Counted from the stretch's first letter, positions 15,301 to 24,870 are shown. The stretch is 39,036 bases of DNA from Bacteroidaceae bacterium (GCA_017617575.1 JAFZVY010000020.1:1-39036); one strand, 5' to 3'. Numbers and translations: made by a program. The notes: generated by a model from the sequence alone, not told the origin.

Positions 15301-17157
15301 ATGACAGAAAACAAATTAACATGGCTTCCAACAACCAAGAAAGAGATGGAACGCCTCGGATGGGACGAACTCGACGTTATCCTCTTCTCTGGCGACGCAT
15401 ACGTTGACCACCCTTCTTTTGGAGCAGCCGTAGTGGGACGAATACTTGAGGCAGAGGGACTACGCGTAGCCATCGTTCCTCAACCAGACTGGCACGGCGA
15501 CTTCCGTGACTTCAAGAAACTGGGACGACCTCGCCTTTTCTTCGGCATATCACCGGGTTGCATGGACTCCATGGTTAACAAATACACAGCCAACAAGCGT
15601 CTCCGCTCGGAAGACGCCTACTCACCAGATGGCCGTCACGACTTGCGACCTGAGTACCCAACCATCGTATATACTCAGATTCTCAAGCAGCTATACCCTG
15701 ACGTGCCCGTGGTACTCGGAGGCATAGAAGCATCATTGCGACGCCTCACACATTATGACTACTGGAAGGATTCACTGGAGAAGTGCATCCTCTGCCCAAG
15801 TGGAGCCGACCTCCTCGTATATGGCATGGGCGAGAAACCTATGGTATCGCTTGCCCACCTTCTCATGGAGCAAGGACGCGAGATAGACACCAAGCTATTC
15901 CGCAACCTCATGCTACGATTCCCACAGAACCAGACGGTGATGCTCCTCAACAAGAAGGAGATACCGGGAGGTTTCCGTGAGGATGACATCATACTCCACA
16001 GTCACGAGGACTGTCTTAGGGACAAGAGATGTCAGGCAGAGAACTTCAGACATATAGAGGAAGAGTCGAACAAATACTCCGCACAGCGAATAATACAGGA
16101 GGTGGATGGCAAGTATGCCGTGGTGATGCCACCATACCAGCCTCTCACGCAGGACGAGCTTGACCGTTCCTTCGACCTTCCATACACACGTCTGCCCCAC
16201 CCTAAGTACAAGGGTAAGCGCATACCTGCATACGAGATGATTAAGTTCTCCGTATGTATGCACCGTGGCTGCTTCGGCGGTTGCGCCTTCTGCACCATAT
16301 CCGCACATCAGGGCAAGTTCATCACCTCACGAAGCAAGGAGAGCATCCTGAAAGAGGTGAAGGCAATGACGCAACTCCCAGACTTCAAGGGTTACCTCAG
16401 TGACCTCGGAGGACCGTCAGCCAACATGTATGCGATGCACGGCAAGAACCTTGACATCTGTCACAAGTGCAAGCGTCCGTCATGCATACATCCAAAGGTA
16501 TGTCCGAACCTGAACACCGACCACTCCAAGTTGCTTGAGATATATCACGCAGTGGATAAGATTCCGGGCATCAAGAAGAGCTTCATCGGTAGTGGTGTGA
16601 GATATGACCTCCTCCTTCACGACACAGGCGACGCACGTATCAACAAGGTCAACATGCAATACACCCGCGAGCTTATCACCAAGCATGTGAGTGGACGACT
16701 CAAGATTGCACCAGAGCACACGTCGGAGAAGGTGTTGAACCTTATGCGCAAGCCATCCTTCAAGTTATTCTATGACTTCAAGAGGATATTTGACAAGATA
16801 AACCGTGAGGAGCGACTTAACCAGCAACTCATACCGTACTTCATAAGTAGCCATCCGGGATGCACCGCCGAGGACATGGCGGAGCTTGCTGTCATAACCA
16901 AGGGACTTGACTTCCACCTCGAACAGGTACAGGACTTCACCCCAACCCCAATGACGGTAAGTACCGAGGCATGGTACTCAGGAGTACATCCATACACACT
17001 CGAGCCAGTGTTCTCTGCCAAGAGTCCAAAGGAGAAGCTCGCACAGCGTCAATTCTTCTTCTGGTATAAGAAGGAAGAACAGCAGAAGATAATAAAGGAA
17101 CTGCGACGCATAGGGCGAAATGACCTTATTGAAAAACTTTTCGGCAGAAAACTTTGA
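15301..17157 (+). CDS. YgiQ family radical SAM protein
   Basis: The 618-residue cytoplasmic protein is a YgiQ family radical SAM enzyme; the reaction is not established. The N-terminal part (about 1-300) is a B12-binding-like domain (WDELDVILFSGDAYVDHPSF, VVLGGIEASLRRLTHYDYW). The 4Fe-4S cluster motif is CFGGCAFC, with cysteines 324, 328 and 331. A second cysteine group, CHKCKRPSCIHPKVCPN (about 385-401), is typical of the family. Later motifs are SGVRYDLLL, RLKIAPEHTSEKVLNLM and FTPTPMTVSTEAWYSG. Length and motifs are complete. The start at 15301 follows an A-rich leader; the 148-bp inverted repeat lies just upstream. Confidence 0.93.
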   Translation: MTENKLTWLPTTKKEMERLGWDELDVILFSGDAYVDHPSFGAAVVGRILEAEGLRVAIVPQPDWHGDFRDFKKLGRPRLFFGISPGCMDSMVNKYTANKRLRSEDAYSPDGRHDLRPEYPTIVYTQILKQLYPDVPVVLGGIEASLRRLTHYDYWKDSLEKCILCPSGADLLVYGMGEKPMVSLAHLLMEQGREIDTKLFRNLMLRFPQNQTVMLLNKKEIPGGFREDDIILHSHEDCLRDKRCQAENFRHIEEESNKYSAQRIIQEVDGKYAVVMPPYQPLTQDELDRSFDLPYTRLPHPKYKGKRIPAYEMIKFSVCMHRGCFGGCAFCTISAHQGKFITSRSKESILKEVKAMTQLPDFKGYLSDLGGPSANMYAMHGKNLDICHKCKRPSCIHPKVCPNLNTDHSKLLEIYHAVDKIPGIKKSFIGSGVRYDLLLHDTGDARINKVNMQYTRELITKHVSGRLKIAPEHTSEKVLNLMRKPSFKLFYDFKRIFDKINREERLNQQLIPYFISSHPGCTAEDMAELAVITKGLDFHLEQVQDFTPTPMTVSTEAWYSGVHPYTLEPVFSAKSPKEKLAQRQFFFWYKKEEQQKIIKELRRIGRNDLIEKLFGRKL

Positions 17158-17183
17158 CAGATAAATTAAAAAATCTATCTTTG
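17153..17183 (+). promoter_or_regulatory. Bacteroidetes-type promoter downstream of ygiQ
   Basis: TTTG at 17153-17156 and TATCTTTG at 17176-17183 have exactly 19 bp between them, a textbook match. It overlaps the end of ygiQ and would start near 17190, about 420 nt upstream of fabD. Confidence 0.6.
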
Positions 17184-17335
17184 CGAATGAAAGAATAAAG
17201 AGTTAAGAAGTTAGTAACGAAAATTCAGAAAAAGAAAGAAAATTCTTTGTCTATGTTACGCTACAATGGTGTAATCGCTCCAGAGGAGCGGACGAAGAAA
17301 AAACAAATAAAAACAGACAAAAACCGTTTATTTGA

Positions 17336-17417
17336 AACACAGAGAACACTGAGAGCACAGAGTGAATAAACATAAGACTCTCCTTTTTCCCTCTGAGTCC
17401 TCTGAGACCTCTGTGTT
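17336..17417. repeat. Inverted CACAGAG array element (9-nt pitch)
   Basis: Left units AACACAGAG, AACACTGAG, AGCACAGAG (17336-17362) and right units CTCTGAGTC, CTCTGAGAC, CTCTGTGTT (17391-17417) flank a 28-nt core. A reversed TTTTC element sits nearby at about 17219-17245. A disrupted forward copy at about 17428-17485 is split by a short CACCTTACGGTGAG hairpin. Together these fill the 17158-17609 gap. Confidence 0.7.
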
Positions 17418-17516
17418 TAGAGAAAACAAAATTATCTTTAATTTCACCTTACGGTGAGAGAAGTTCTAACTTTTCGTTCTAAAAAAACAGCGAGCGGAGT
17501 AAATTTGATTTCTCAC

Positions 17517-17545
17517 TTTTGACTCCGTCGAGCTAAAGGTTCACT
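17517..17545. repeat. 29-nt dispersed repeat, copy 1
   Basis: A 29-nt sequence containing GACTCCGTCGAGCTAAAGG is identical to 28448-28476. Here it lies 65 bp upstream of fabD; the other copy lies just past the 3' end of the cytidylyltransferase gene. Confidence 0.75.
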
Positions 17546-17609
17546 ATTCACTCTCATTTCTTCACTTTTAACTTAGAAAAAATACTAACAAATAAAATAA
17601 CAAAACAAA

Positions 17610-18497
17610 ATGAAAGCATTCGTTTTCCCTGGTCAGGGAGCCCAGTTCACAGGAATGGGTAAAGACCTTTACGACACTAATCCAAAGGCAAAGGAACTAT
17701 TCGACAAGGCAAATGAAATCCTTGGTTTCGATATCACAAAGATAATGTTTGAAGGTACTGCTGACGAGCTCAAGCAGACTAAGGTTACTCAGCCAGCCGT
17801 GTTCCTTCACTCAGTAATCAGCGCCATCTGTCTCGGCGACGCTTTCGACGCAGACATGGTAGGCGGTCACTCACTCGGTGAGTTCTCTGCACTCGTTGCT
17901 GCTGGCGCACTCTCTTTCGAGGATGGTCTCAAGCTCGTTTCTAAGCGTGCTCAGGCTATGCAGAAGGCTTGTGAGGCAGCTCCATCAACAATGGCAGCCA
18001 TCATCGGTCTTGACGACGCAAAGATTGAGGAGATTTGTGCTGGTATCTCTAAGCCAGGCAACATAGTTGTTCCTGCAAACTACAACAACCCAGGACAGCT
18101 CGTTATCTCTGGTAACGTTGACGCCATCAACGAGGCTTGCGAGGCTATGAAGGCAGCAGGTGCAAAACGTGCCCTCCCACTTCCTGTAGGCGGCGCATTC
18201 CACTCACCACTCATGCAGCCAGCAAAGGATGAGCTTCAGGCAGCTATAGAGGCAACTACATTCTCAGCACCTAAGTGCCCAGTATATCAGAACGTGGACG
18301 CTCAGGCTCACACAAATCCTGAGGAAATCAAGAAGAACCTCATCGCTCAGCTTACAGCTCCTGTAAAGTGGACTTACGAGGTACAGAATATGATTGCCGC
18401 AGGTGCAACAGACTTCACAGAGTGCGGTCCAGGCAAGGCTCTTCAGGGTATGATTGCCAAGATTAACCGCGACGTTACTGCACACGGAATAGCATAA
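17610..18497 (+). CDS. fabD: Malonyl-CoA:ACP transacylase
   Basis: The 295-residue cytoplasmic enzyme transfers malonate from CoA to acyl carrier protein for fatty acid synthesis. The N-terminal FPGQGAQFTGMG (residues 6-17), the nucleophile elbow GHSLGEFSALVAAG (serine 88), the malonate-binding QAMQKA region with R113, and GGAFHSPLM (His 198) are all present, as is the C-terminal ECGPGKALQGM. Length is normal for the family. The A-rich leader before the ATG fits a strongly translated Bacteroidetes gene. No other fab gene is adjacent, so it is probably transcribed alone from the 17153-17183 promoter or a nearer one. Confidence 0.95.
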   Translation: MKAFVFPGQGAQFTGMGKDLYDTNPKAKELFDKANEILGFDITKIMFEGTADELKQTKVTQPAVFLHSVISAICLGDAFDADMVGGHSLGEFSALVAAGALSFEDGLKLVSKRAQAMQKACEAAPSTMAAIIGLDDAKIEEICAGISKPGNIVVPANYNNPGQLVISGNVDAINEACEAMKAAGAKRALPLPVGGAFHSPLMQPAKDELQAAIEATTFSAPKCPVYQNVDAQAHTNPEEIKKNLIAQLTAPVKWTYEVQNMIAAGATDFTECGPGKALQGMIAKINRDVTAHGIA

Positions 18498-18530
18498 TAT
18501 AAAGCAGACCTCGCTTTCGTTTCACTTTCT

Positions 18531-18634
18531 GGAGTAAAGAGGAGTAAAAAGACGTTACTCTTTTTCGGACAAAATGCGCAAACAGACTATCGTCTTTTTA
18601 CTACCTTTTACTTCTTCTAACTTCCTTTTACTAC
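18531..18634. repeat. Inverted GAGTAAAA array element, copy 1 (10-nt pitch)
   Basis: Left: GGAGTAAAGA, GGAGTAAAAA, then GACG (18531-18554). Core: 36 nt. Right: CGTC, then TTTTTACTAC, CTTTTACTTC, TTCTAACTTC, CTTTTACTAC (18591-18634). The arms are reverse complements with a strict 10-nt pitch. It lies between fabD and the amylase gene and could act as a terminator hairpin. Related copies: 20419-20462 (left arm only) and 30791-30964. Confidence 0.75.
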
Positions 18635-18707
18635 AAAAAGGAGCAAGTTGAAAACTTGCGAGGTTAAAATATATTATTTGTCTAACCTTACAAAACACAT
18701 CATTATT

Positions 18708-20393
18708 ATGGAGAAAATCGTCATTTATCAAGTCTTTACAAGACTCTTTGGAGCTAATGCCAACAAAAACAAGAGCAATGGTACAAAGAAAGAGAACGGA
18801 TGTGGACACATGGCAGACTTTACACAGGCTGCACTTGACAACATCAAGGCTCTCGGTATTACACATGTATGGTACACAGGAATAATTGAGCACGCCACAA
18901 AGACAGACTACTCTGCCTTCGGAATCAGACGTGACCACCCAGCCGTGGTTAAGGGTAACGCAGGAAGTCCTTACGCCATTAAGGACTACTACGACATCGA
19001 CCCAGACCTTGCGACTAAGGTGCCAGAGCGTATGAAGGAGTTTGAGAACCTCGTGGTACGCACTCACAAAGCTGACCTCAAGATGATTATAGACTTCGTA
19101 CCTAATCATGTATCACGTCAGTATGCCTCTGATGCAAAGCCAGAGGGAGTGAAGGACCTCGGTGAGGACGACATCAAGACTATGGTGTTCAACCCACACA
19201 ACAACTTCTACTACATCCCTCATAGCAAGTTCTCTCCTAACTTCGACCTCAACGACCCAGAAATGGGCGAATACATAGAGACACCATCCAAGGTGACAGG
19301 TAACGACTGCTTCAGCCAGTACGTGACACGCAACGACTGGTACGAGACAGTCAAGCTCAACTATGGTATTGACTACTTAGGATGCAACAACCTCACTACA
19401 TGGGGTACGCCTAACACATGGGAGAAGATGCGTGACATCCTCCTCTTCTGGGCAAGCAAGGGCGTTGACGGTTTCCGTTGCGACATGGCGGAGATGGTTC
19501 CTTGCGACTTCTGGGGATGGGTGATACCACAAGTCAAGAACAAGTATCCTGACATCATCTTCATTGCTGAGGTATATAACCCACACGAGTACCGCAACTA
19601 CATCAACCGTGGACGTTTCGACTACCTCTATGACAAGGTGGGACTCTACGACACACTCCGTTCTGTCATTGGAGGCAATAGCGCAACAAGCATATCAAGT
19701 TCATGGCAGAGCGTGGATGACATAAGCAGCCACATGCTCAACTTCCTTGAGAACCACGACGAGCAGCGTATTGCATCACAGTTCTTCGCTGGCAATGCTG
19801 AGAAGGGAAAGGCTGCCATGATTGTGGCTGCTCTCATGCGTACCAACCCTGTGATGATTTACTTCGGTCAGGAACTTGGAGAGCAAGGTATGTACTCAGA
19901 GGGCTTCAGCGGTCAGGACGGTCGTACCACAATCTTCGACTACTGGACAATAGACCTTATCCGCAGATGGAGAAACAACGGTAAGTTTGACGGTTCACTC
20001 CTCAACAAGGAGGAAAAGGAGCTTCAGTCATTCTACAGCAAGCTTCTCAACCTTGCAAACAAGGAGAAGGCTATCCGCGAAGGTCTCTTCTACGATGTGA
20101 TGTACGTCAACTATGGTCAGGGAATGAACGAGCATCGTCAGTTTGCGTTCCTCCGCAAGGCTGGCAAGGAGCTTATCCTCGTTGTTGCCAACTTCGACGA
20201 CAACCCAGCACGCTCATGGATTAAGATTCCTGCTCACGCATTCGATGTTCTCGACATCCCAACAAAGCAAGGCGTGGAGTGCAAGGAACTCCTCACTGGC
20301 AAGAAGGAGACAAAGTGCGACCTCATCCCAGACGGCACTATATACGTAGAACTTCCAGCAAACGGAGGAAAGGTTATCAAGTATAAGCTGTAA
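18708..20393 (+). CDS. GH13 alpha-amylase family glycosidase
   Basis: The 561-residue GH13 enzyme is probably cytoplasmic, since it begins MEKIVIYQVFTRLFG without a signal peptide. An in-frame upstream ATG at 18648 would add 20 residues and is less likely. The four GH13 regions are present: DFVPNH (region I), GFRCDMAEM with nucleophile Asp 259, FIAEVYNPHE with acid/base Glu 288, and NHDEQR with Asp 351. The C-terminal part is a beta-sandwich (AFLRKAGKELILVVANFDDN). It should cleave alpha-1,4-glucans or maltodextrins taken up or stored; exact specificity cannot be read. A strong terminator follows at 20552-20591. Confidence 0.9.
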   Translation: MEKIVIYQVFTRLFGANANKNKSNGTKKENGCGHMADFTQAALDNIKALGITHVWYTGIIEHATKTDYSAFGIRRDHPAVVKGNAGSPYAIKDYYDIDPDLATKVPERMKEFENLVVRTHKADLKMIIDFVPNHVSRQYASDAKPEGVKDLGEDDIKTMVFNPHNNFYYIPHSKFSPNFDLNDPEMGEYIETPSKVTGNDCFSQYVTRNDWYETVKLNYGIDYLGCNNLTTWGTPNTWEKMRDILLFWASKGVDGFRCDMAEMVPCDFWGWVIPQVKNKYPDIIFIAEVYNPHEYRNYINRGRFDYLYDKVGLYDTLRSVIGGNSATSISSSWQSVDDISSHMLNFLENHDEQRIASQFFAGNAEKGKAAMIVAALMRTNPVMIYFGQELGEQGMYSEGFSGQDGRTTIFDYWTIDLIRRWRNNGKFDGSLLNKEEKELQSFYSKLLNLANKEKAIREGLFYDVMYVNYGQGMNEHRQFAFLRKAGKELILVVANFDDNPARSWIKIPAHAFDVLDIPTKQGVECKELLTGKKETKCDLIPDGTIYVELPANGGKVIKYKL

Positions 20394-20418
20394 GGGGGAG
20401 TTCTTCTGAGTAATTATT

Positions 20419-20462
20419 GTAGTAAAAAGGAGTAAAAGGTAGTAAAGAGGAGTAAAAAGACG
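20419..20462. repeat. GAGTAAAA array, half element (10-nt pitch)
   Basis: GTAGTAAAAA, GGAGTAAAAG, GTAGTAAAGA, GGAGTAAAAA then GACG at exact 10-nt pitch, with no right arm. It lies in the 20394-20795 gap with the two terminators and a CTCTGTTCC-CTCTGTGTT pair at 20654-20671. Confidence 0.7.
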
Positions 20463-20551
20463 ATAGTACTTTCGCTCTTATCTTGACTCCAAAAGCGCGA
20501 AATTAAAGAAGTGTAAAAGATAATAGTTCTTTTGCTTCTATCATAAATAGG

Positions 20552-20591
20552 AAATCCCACTCGGCGATAATTGCCGAGTGGGATTTTTTTT
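20552..20591 (+). terminator. Terminator after the amylase gene
   Basis: AAATCCCACTCGGC (20552-20565) pairs perfectly over 14 bp with GCCGAGTGGGATTT (20573-20586), followed by a run of T. Confidence 0.93.
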
Positions 20592-20735
20592 GTTTAAAGG
20601 ATTCATAGCTCAAAGCTACGTTTCCAAATAAATCTTTTATATAAACCCTCCTCCTCTGTTCCCTCTGTGTTTAGATTTAAGTCCGCGAAGAAAAATACTA
20701 CTCCCCACCCTATTGGGAAGGAACGAAAGAGGAAC

Positions 20736-20775
20736 AGAAAAAAGGCATACCCCGATTGCTCAGGATATGCCTTTT
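20736..20775 (-). terminator. Terminator for the 1223-residue secreted protein gene
   Basis: On the minus strand AAAAGGCATA (20775-20766) pairs with TATGCCTTTT (20749-20740) and ends in T residues. It lies 20 bp past the stop codon. Confidence 0.8.
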
Positions 20776-20795
20776 ATCATTAGAGTAAGCAGATA

Positions 20796-23700
20796 TTACT
20801 TAACGTAAATCTTCTTAACTGTGTTACCATTCTTAACGATGTTAATACCCTTCTTGAGAGCGTTCTGACGAACACCAGCTACGTTGAAGATAGCAGAAGC
20901 AGAAGCATCTGTAGCAACCTCCTCAATAGCAGTTGGAGTCTTAGTGCTGTTAGTACCAAAGTACTGGAGACGGAAGTCATCAGCCTTGAACCAAGAAGCT
21001 GAAGAAACCTTGATAACTGCGCTCTCACCTTCTGCAACAGCGAAGATAACGCTTACGTCTGTACCAATATTCTTTTCTTCCAACATCTCTGTCTCAACAA
21101 CATCGTTATTTACGCTAACAGTAATCTTGTTACCCTTATCAGAAGCAACGAGTGCTGTAAGCTCGTATGTACCTGGCTTGAGGTCAGCAACTGTCTGAGT
21201 TACATAGAAGTCAACAGGAGAAGCATTCCATGTGTTGAACAAATAGTTACCCTCTGCATTTTCTACTACATATTTTTCATCTGCAGCTCCAACAATCTTA
21301 GTATCACCTGTTGCAGCTGTGTTATAAGTCCAACCTGTGAAGTCACCAGTCTCGAAGCTTGGGTTCTCAATCAATGAAGTACAGATAACTGGGTCTGCAT
21401 CTGTTGCTGTTGACATACCAGCAGGGAACTTCAACTCACGAATTGCAGCACGAACCTCTGCCAATAAAGCACTGATCTGTTCTGTAGTATATGAACGTCC
21501 ACCAAGCTTTTCGTCAATTTCGCCATGCAAGATTGTTGCATTATCACGAGCAACACCCTCAGCTGTAGAAAAATAAGTATTAATTGCATCAGCCAATGCA
21601 TCTAAGGCAGTAAACATTTCCTTGTAAGCAGCAACATTCTCCTTGAATGAAGCAAACTCCTTAGCAAGCCTGCTTGAAGCCTCTACAAGACCAGTACAAT
21701 GATCAACAGCATCATATGCTGCAGAGACAGCACTCTTCAAAGAAAGCTTAGCAGCTTCGCTACTAATATTATTTTCATCTCCAGCGAACTTATCTACCTC
21801 ATCAATAAAACCAGCAAGCTCTTTGACAAGAAGATCCTCGTCCAATGTATTGTAATCAATCTCGAATGAATACCATACAACCCATGAGTCACTAGACATC
21901 TCATCTGAGCAGATACCGAAGCTGAGGTCACCAGTTTCAGCAAGTACAGTCTTTACAGACTTAACAGTATAGATATCGAACTGCTCGTTTGTGAATACGT
22001 AGTTTGCTTCCTTCTGGTTGTTAGGAATAGTAAGCTCGTTAGTAAGCTTGCTTCCAATGTTCTCGTCGAGTCCAGCCAACTCAGCTACGTTGCAGAGAGG
22101 AGTCTTAGAGTGACCAGCCCAAAGGAATGCAAGATCCTGATTGGTACCAGAGTTATAGTTGTCGTAGTTTGTATCATTGTCTATTGTACGATAGAAAGCA
22201 CGAGTAGTGATAGTGTATGTACCAGCAGGCATGTCCTTGAGAGCACGTGTTACCTTGAATGGGCTCTTGTTCCAAACCTCGGCTGTACCATACTGAGTCT
22301 TGAAGCGATCACCAGCATCTGAAGTCCATTCCTTGTCAGGAATATTGTTTCCAGTTACAGCGTTCTCGCTATAAGTATATGAAAGTCCTTCAAGAATTGG
22401 AGTGATGTCAAGGTCATCGCCAGTGTAGCCACCAGCCTGAATAGTCTCAAATGCTTTCTGAACAGCCTTCTTATACTCTACAGGAACAGAAGCGATTGCT
22501 TCTTCAATCTGCTGAGTAGTCCAAAGATATTCACCTAAAGCATATTCACTAATATTATCAGACAACTCGCTAAGGAAAGTATAGAATTCGCTAAAGAGCT
22601 GATTATCTTTCAACTCATCAAGAACCACGCCCAACTCATCATTATAGAAATTATCAAGCTTTCTGTAAGCCTCGATATTTGCTTTTATCTCAGGAATGAG
22701 TGCCATGATAGCTTCCTTTGCAGCAAGGTTAGCCTCCTTGTCTGCACTTACAGAGCTAACGAGTTGCTGTCCTGCCTCAAGTGCATTCTCCATCTGTTCA
22801 GTCAATGCTGTATTGAAGTCGTTTTCATCAACAAGAACCTGACCAGAAGCAACAGCAGCCTGAAGAGCGAAGAGTGATGGGTCGATAGCTGTCTCACCTA
22901 CATAGTTGAGAGCGATACCATCGATAAAGAAGTGAGGCATGCTACCAGAACCAACATTCTTTGCCTGATAACCTACAGAGAACTTACCAGAAGTTGACTC
23001 CTCAAGTTCAAATGTGATAGTCATCTTCTGCCATGAACCTACCTGGAATGACTTAATCTCAGAAAGATACTCAGTACCATCATTAGTGATGAATCCCATA
23101 AGGTTCTTTTCAACCTCACCTGTACCACCAGTATTATAATAAGAGATTGTAAGAGTATATTTACCTGCAGGAATAGTAACATCCTGTGTATATTGTGTTG
23201 TTGCGCCCCAACAAGTAAGGAATCCAAGTACATTACCAGAAGTAGCACCGTCAGACATTGCCCTTGGAGCAATGAACTGGCTACCACCAAGCCATGTATT
23301 TGTACCAATACCAAAGATACCACATGCACGACCATTGTTCACACCTGTGTTCTTGTCAAGTGCGTTTTCCTCTATTGTAGCAGCAGGGGAGTTGGCTGTC
23401 CAACCGATGACAGGCTGCATACCATAGTAGTTCACACCATTCTTTGAACGGTCATAGTCGTATGTAGTGATACCCTGTCCATCTGGAAGAGCCTCATCCT
23501 GATTGAAGTGAGGATTCTTGATGAAGAACTCAGAAAGGTCAGAGAGAGAGCTTTCGTTGATAGCCTTCTGTGCTTCGATGGCAGCCTCTACCTCTTCGAG
23601 AGTAGCATTTGCATTGTCATAGACATTCTGTGCATCTCTTGTGTCTGCACCAATCTGCTCACCATAGTTAATCAACTCCAAAAGCGACTCCTTGGCAACC

Positions 23701-24467
23701 GCAATCTTGTCTGCAATAAGCGGAGCTGGGTCAATCTTGTAGAGACTCACATTACTATAAAAGAGGTGTGGAGAATCTTTACTACCCTGTCCTCCTGCAA
23801 TATAACCAAGAGAAATGCGGCCCTTTGTCTCCTTGTCAAGCATAAAGACAATCTGGTCAACAGTTGATGAATAGACATCAACTGGGAATGACTGTGTCTT
23901 TGAGAGATACTGCACGCCATCCTCTGAAATGAATCCATTGAGGTTTGTCATACCGCCACCACCGGCAGTATTGCATACTGGAATTTCGATGAGGTAAGCA
24001 CCTGCTGGCAGAGTAATCTCCTGAGTGTATTGTGCAGTTGCACCCCATACTGCCAAGACTCCAAGTCCACACGTAGCACCACCTTCACCAGTGTAAGGGA
24101 TGTTACCTTCGCCACCCAAGCCATAAGAAGGCGTTTCGTCATCTGTTACATACGACATGACGCCACACGCACGGGCATTGAGACCATTCTCCTCAGTAGT
24201 CATGATGTTGTCAGTAGGAGCAGATGCTGTCCAACCTACCACAGGTTGCATACCAAACAACTCCGTACCGCCAGCACCAAAACCAGCATCAGTAAGGTCC
24301 TTAGCATAAGTTTTAACGATTGCATTCACAGGCGTTCCTGCCGTGAAGTCTGCATTTGTAATCATTGAGGTAAGGTTCTCCAACTTAGTGTACTCAACAG
24401 TTTCCTGAGCCCACGATGAAGTGAATGCCATACCTACCCCAATCAAGGTGTAGAATAATTTTTTCAT
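20796..24467 (-). CDS. Large secreted modular protein with duplicated lectin-like domains
   Basis: The 1223-residue protein starts with a signal peptide (MKKLFYTLIGVGMAFTSSWAQ). Two homologous beta-domains share FGMQPVVGWTASAP / YGMQPVIGWTANSP, an ARACGVM / GRACGIF motif, WGATAQYTQEITLPAG / WGATTQYTQDVTIPAG, and a C-terminal FISEDG / FITNDG turn (about residues 25-255 and 310-545). Between and after them are helical spacers resembling FIVAR-like segments. A third beta-domain (about 720-890, KDMPAGTYTITTRAFYR) and a fourth (about 1020-1165, NPSFETGDFTGWTYN, DLKPGTYELTALV) resemble carbohydrate-binding folds. The tail ends FNVAGVRQNALKKGINIVKN, like Prevotella secreted-protein tails. No catalytic motif is recognised; it may be a surface glycan-binding protein. 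Confidence 0.8.
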   Translation of the reverse strand: MKKLFYTLIGVGMAFTSSWAQETVEYTKLENLTSMITNADFTAGTPVNAIVKTYAKDLTDAGFGAGGTELFGMQPVVGWTASAPTDNIMTTEENGLNARACGVMSYVTDDETPSYGLGGEGNIPYTGEGGATCGLGVLAVWGATAQYTQEITLPAGAYLIEIPVCNTAGGGGMTNLNGFISEDGVQYLSKTQSFPVDVYSSTVDQIVFMLDKETKGRISLGYIAGGQGSKDSPHLFYSNVSLYKIDPAPLIADKIAVAKESLLELINYGEQIGADTRDAQNVYDNANATLEEVEAAIEAQKAINESSLSDLSEFFIKNPHFNQDEALPDGQGITTYDYDRSKNGVNYYGMQPVIGWTANSPAATIEENALDKNTGVNNGRACGIFGIGTNTWLGGSQFIAPRAMSDGATSGNVLGFLTCWGATTQYTQDVTIPAGKYTLTISYYNTGGTGEVEKNLMGFITNDGTEYLSEIKSFQVGSWQKMTITFELEESTSGKFSVGYQAKNVGSGSMPHFFIDGIALNYVGETAIDPSLFALQAAVASGQVLVDENDFNTALTEQMENALEAGQQLVSSVSADKEANLAAKEAIMALIPEIKANIEAYRKLDNFYNDELGVVLDELKDNQLFSEFYTFLSELSDNISEYALGEYLWTTQQIEEAIASVPVEYKKAVQKAFETIQAGGYTGDDLDITPILEGLSYTYSENAVTGNNIPDKEWTSDAGDRFKTQYGTAEVWNKSPFKVTRALKDMPAGTYTITTRAFYRTIDNDTNYDNYNSGTNQDLAFLWAGHSKTPLCNVAELAGLDENIGSKLTNELTIPNNQKEANYVFTNEQFDIYTVKSVKTVLAETGDLSFGICSDEMSSDSWVVWYSFEIDYNTLDEDLLVKELAGFIDEVDKFAGDENNISSEAAKLSLKSAVSAAYDAVDHCTGLVEASSRLAKEFASFKENVAAYKEMFTALDALADAINTYFSTAEGVARDNATILHGEIDEKLGGRSYTTEQISALLAEVRAAIRELKFPAGMSTATDADPVICTSLIENPSFETGDFTGWTYNTAATGDTKIVGAADEKYVVENAEGNYLFNTWNASPVDFYVTQTVADLKPGTYELTALVASDKGNKITVSVNNDVVETEMLEEKNIGTDVSVIFAVAEGESAVIKVSSASWFKADDFRLQYFGTNSTKTPTAIEEVATDASASAIFNVAGVRQNALKKGINIVKNGNTVKKIYVK

Positions 24468-24574
24468 TGATAGGTCTTTTAAAGTTAATATAATGTACTT
24501 AATTTCTCTTTTATTTCACAGTTATCCTACTTATAAATTCCCATGATACCCTTATCCCGGGAAATATAGCAAGG

Positions 24575-24582
24575 CAAAAGTA
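24575..24582 (-). promoter_or_regulatory. Possible -7 box for the 1223-residue protein
   Basis: On the minus strand this is TACTTTTG, a TAnnTTTG match about 110 bp upstream of the start. The rest of the 24468-24870 gap is A/T-rich and holds an 8-nt GAGTTTAT-type array (24738-24761), a TCGCACC/GGTGCGA hairpin near 24783-24799 and a TTTTC element (24818-24842). Confidence 0.4.
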
Positions 24583-24870
24583 TATATAATATTTGACGAA
24601 AAAGAAAAAAAACGATAAAAAATATGATAAAATCATTCATTCCATCCACAAAACAATAGTTTTTGGACTATTTTACAAACTATGGTTAACAACGTCACAC
24701 CCCTTTGGTACGAGATTATCCAAGATTTTAAGGTTTTGAGTTTATGAGTTTTTAAGTTCTTACGGATAAATAGACCATCTTATCGCACCAAAGGTGCGAT
24801 TTCTCCTTAAACAAAAATTTTCTTTATTTTTAAATTTTCGTTTCGTTCTCTTCCGCAAGAACTTAAAAAC

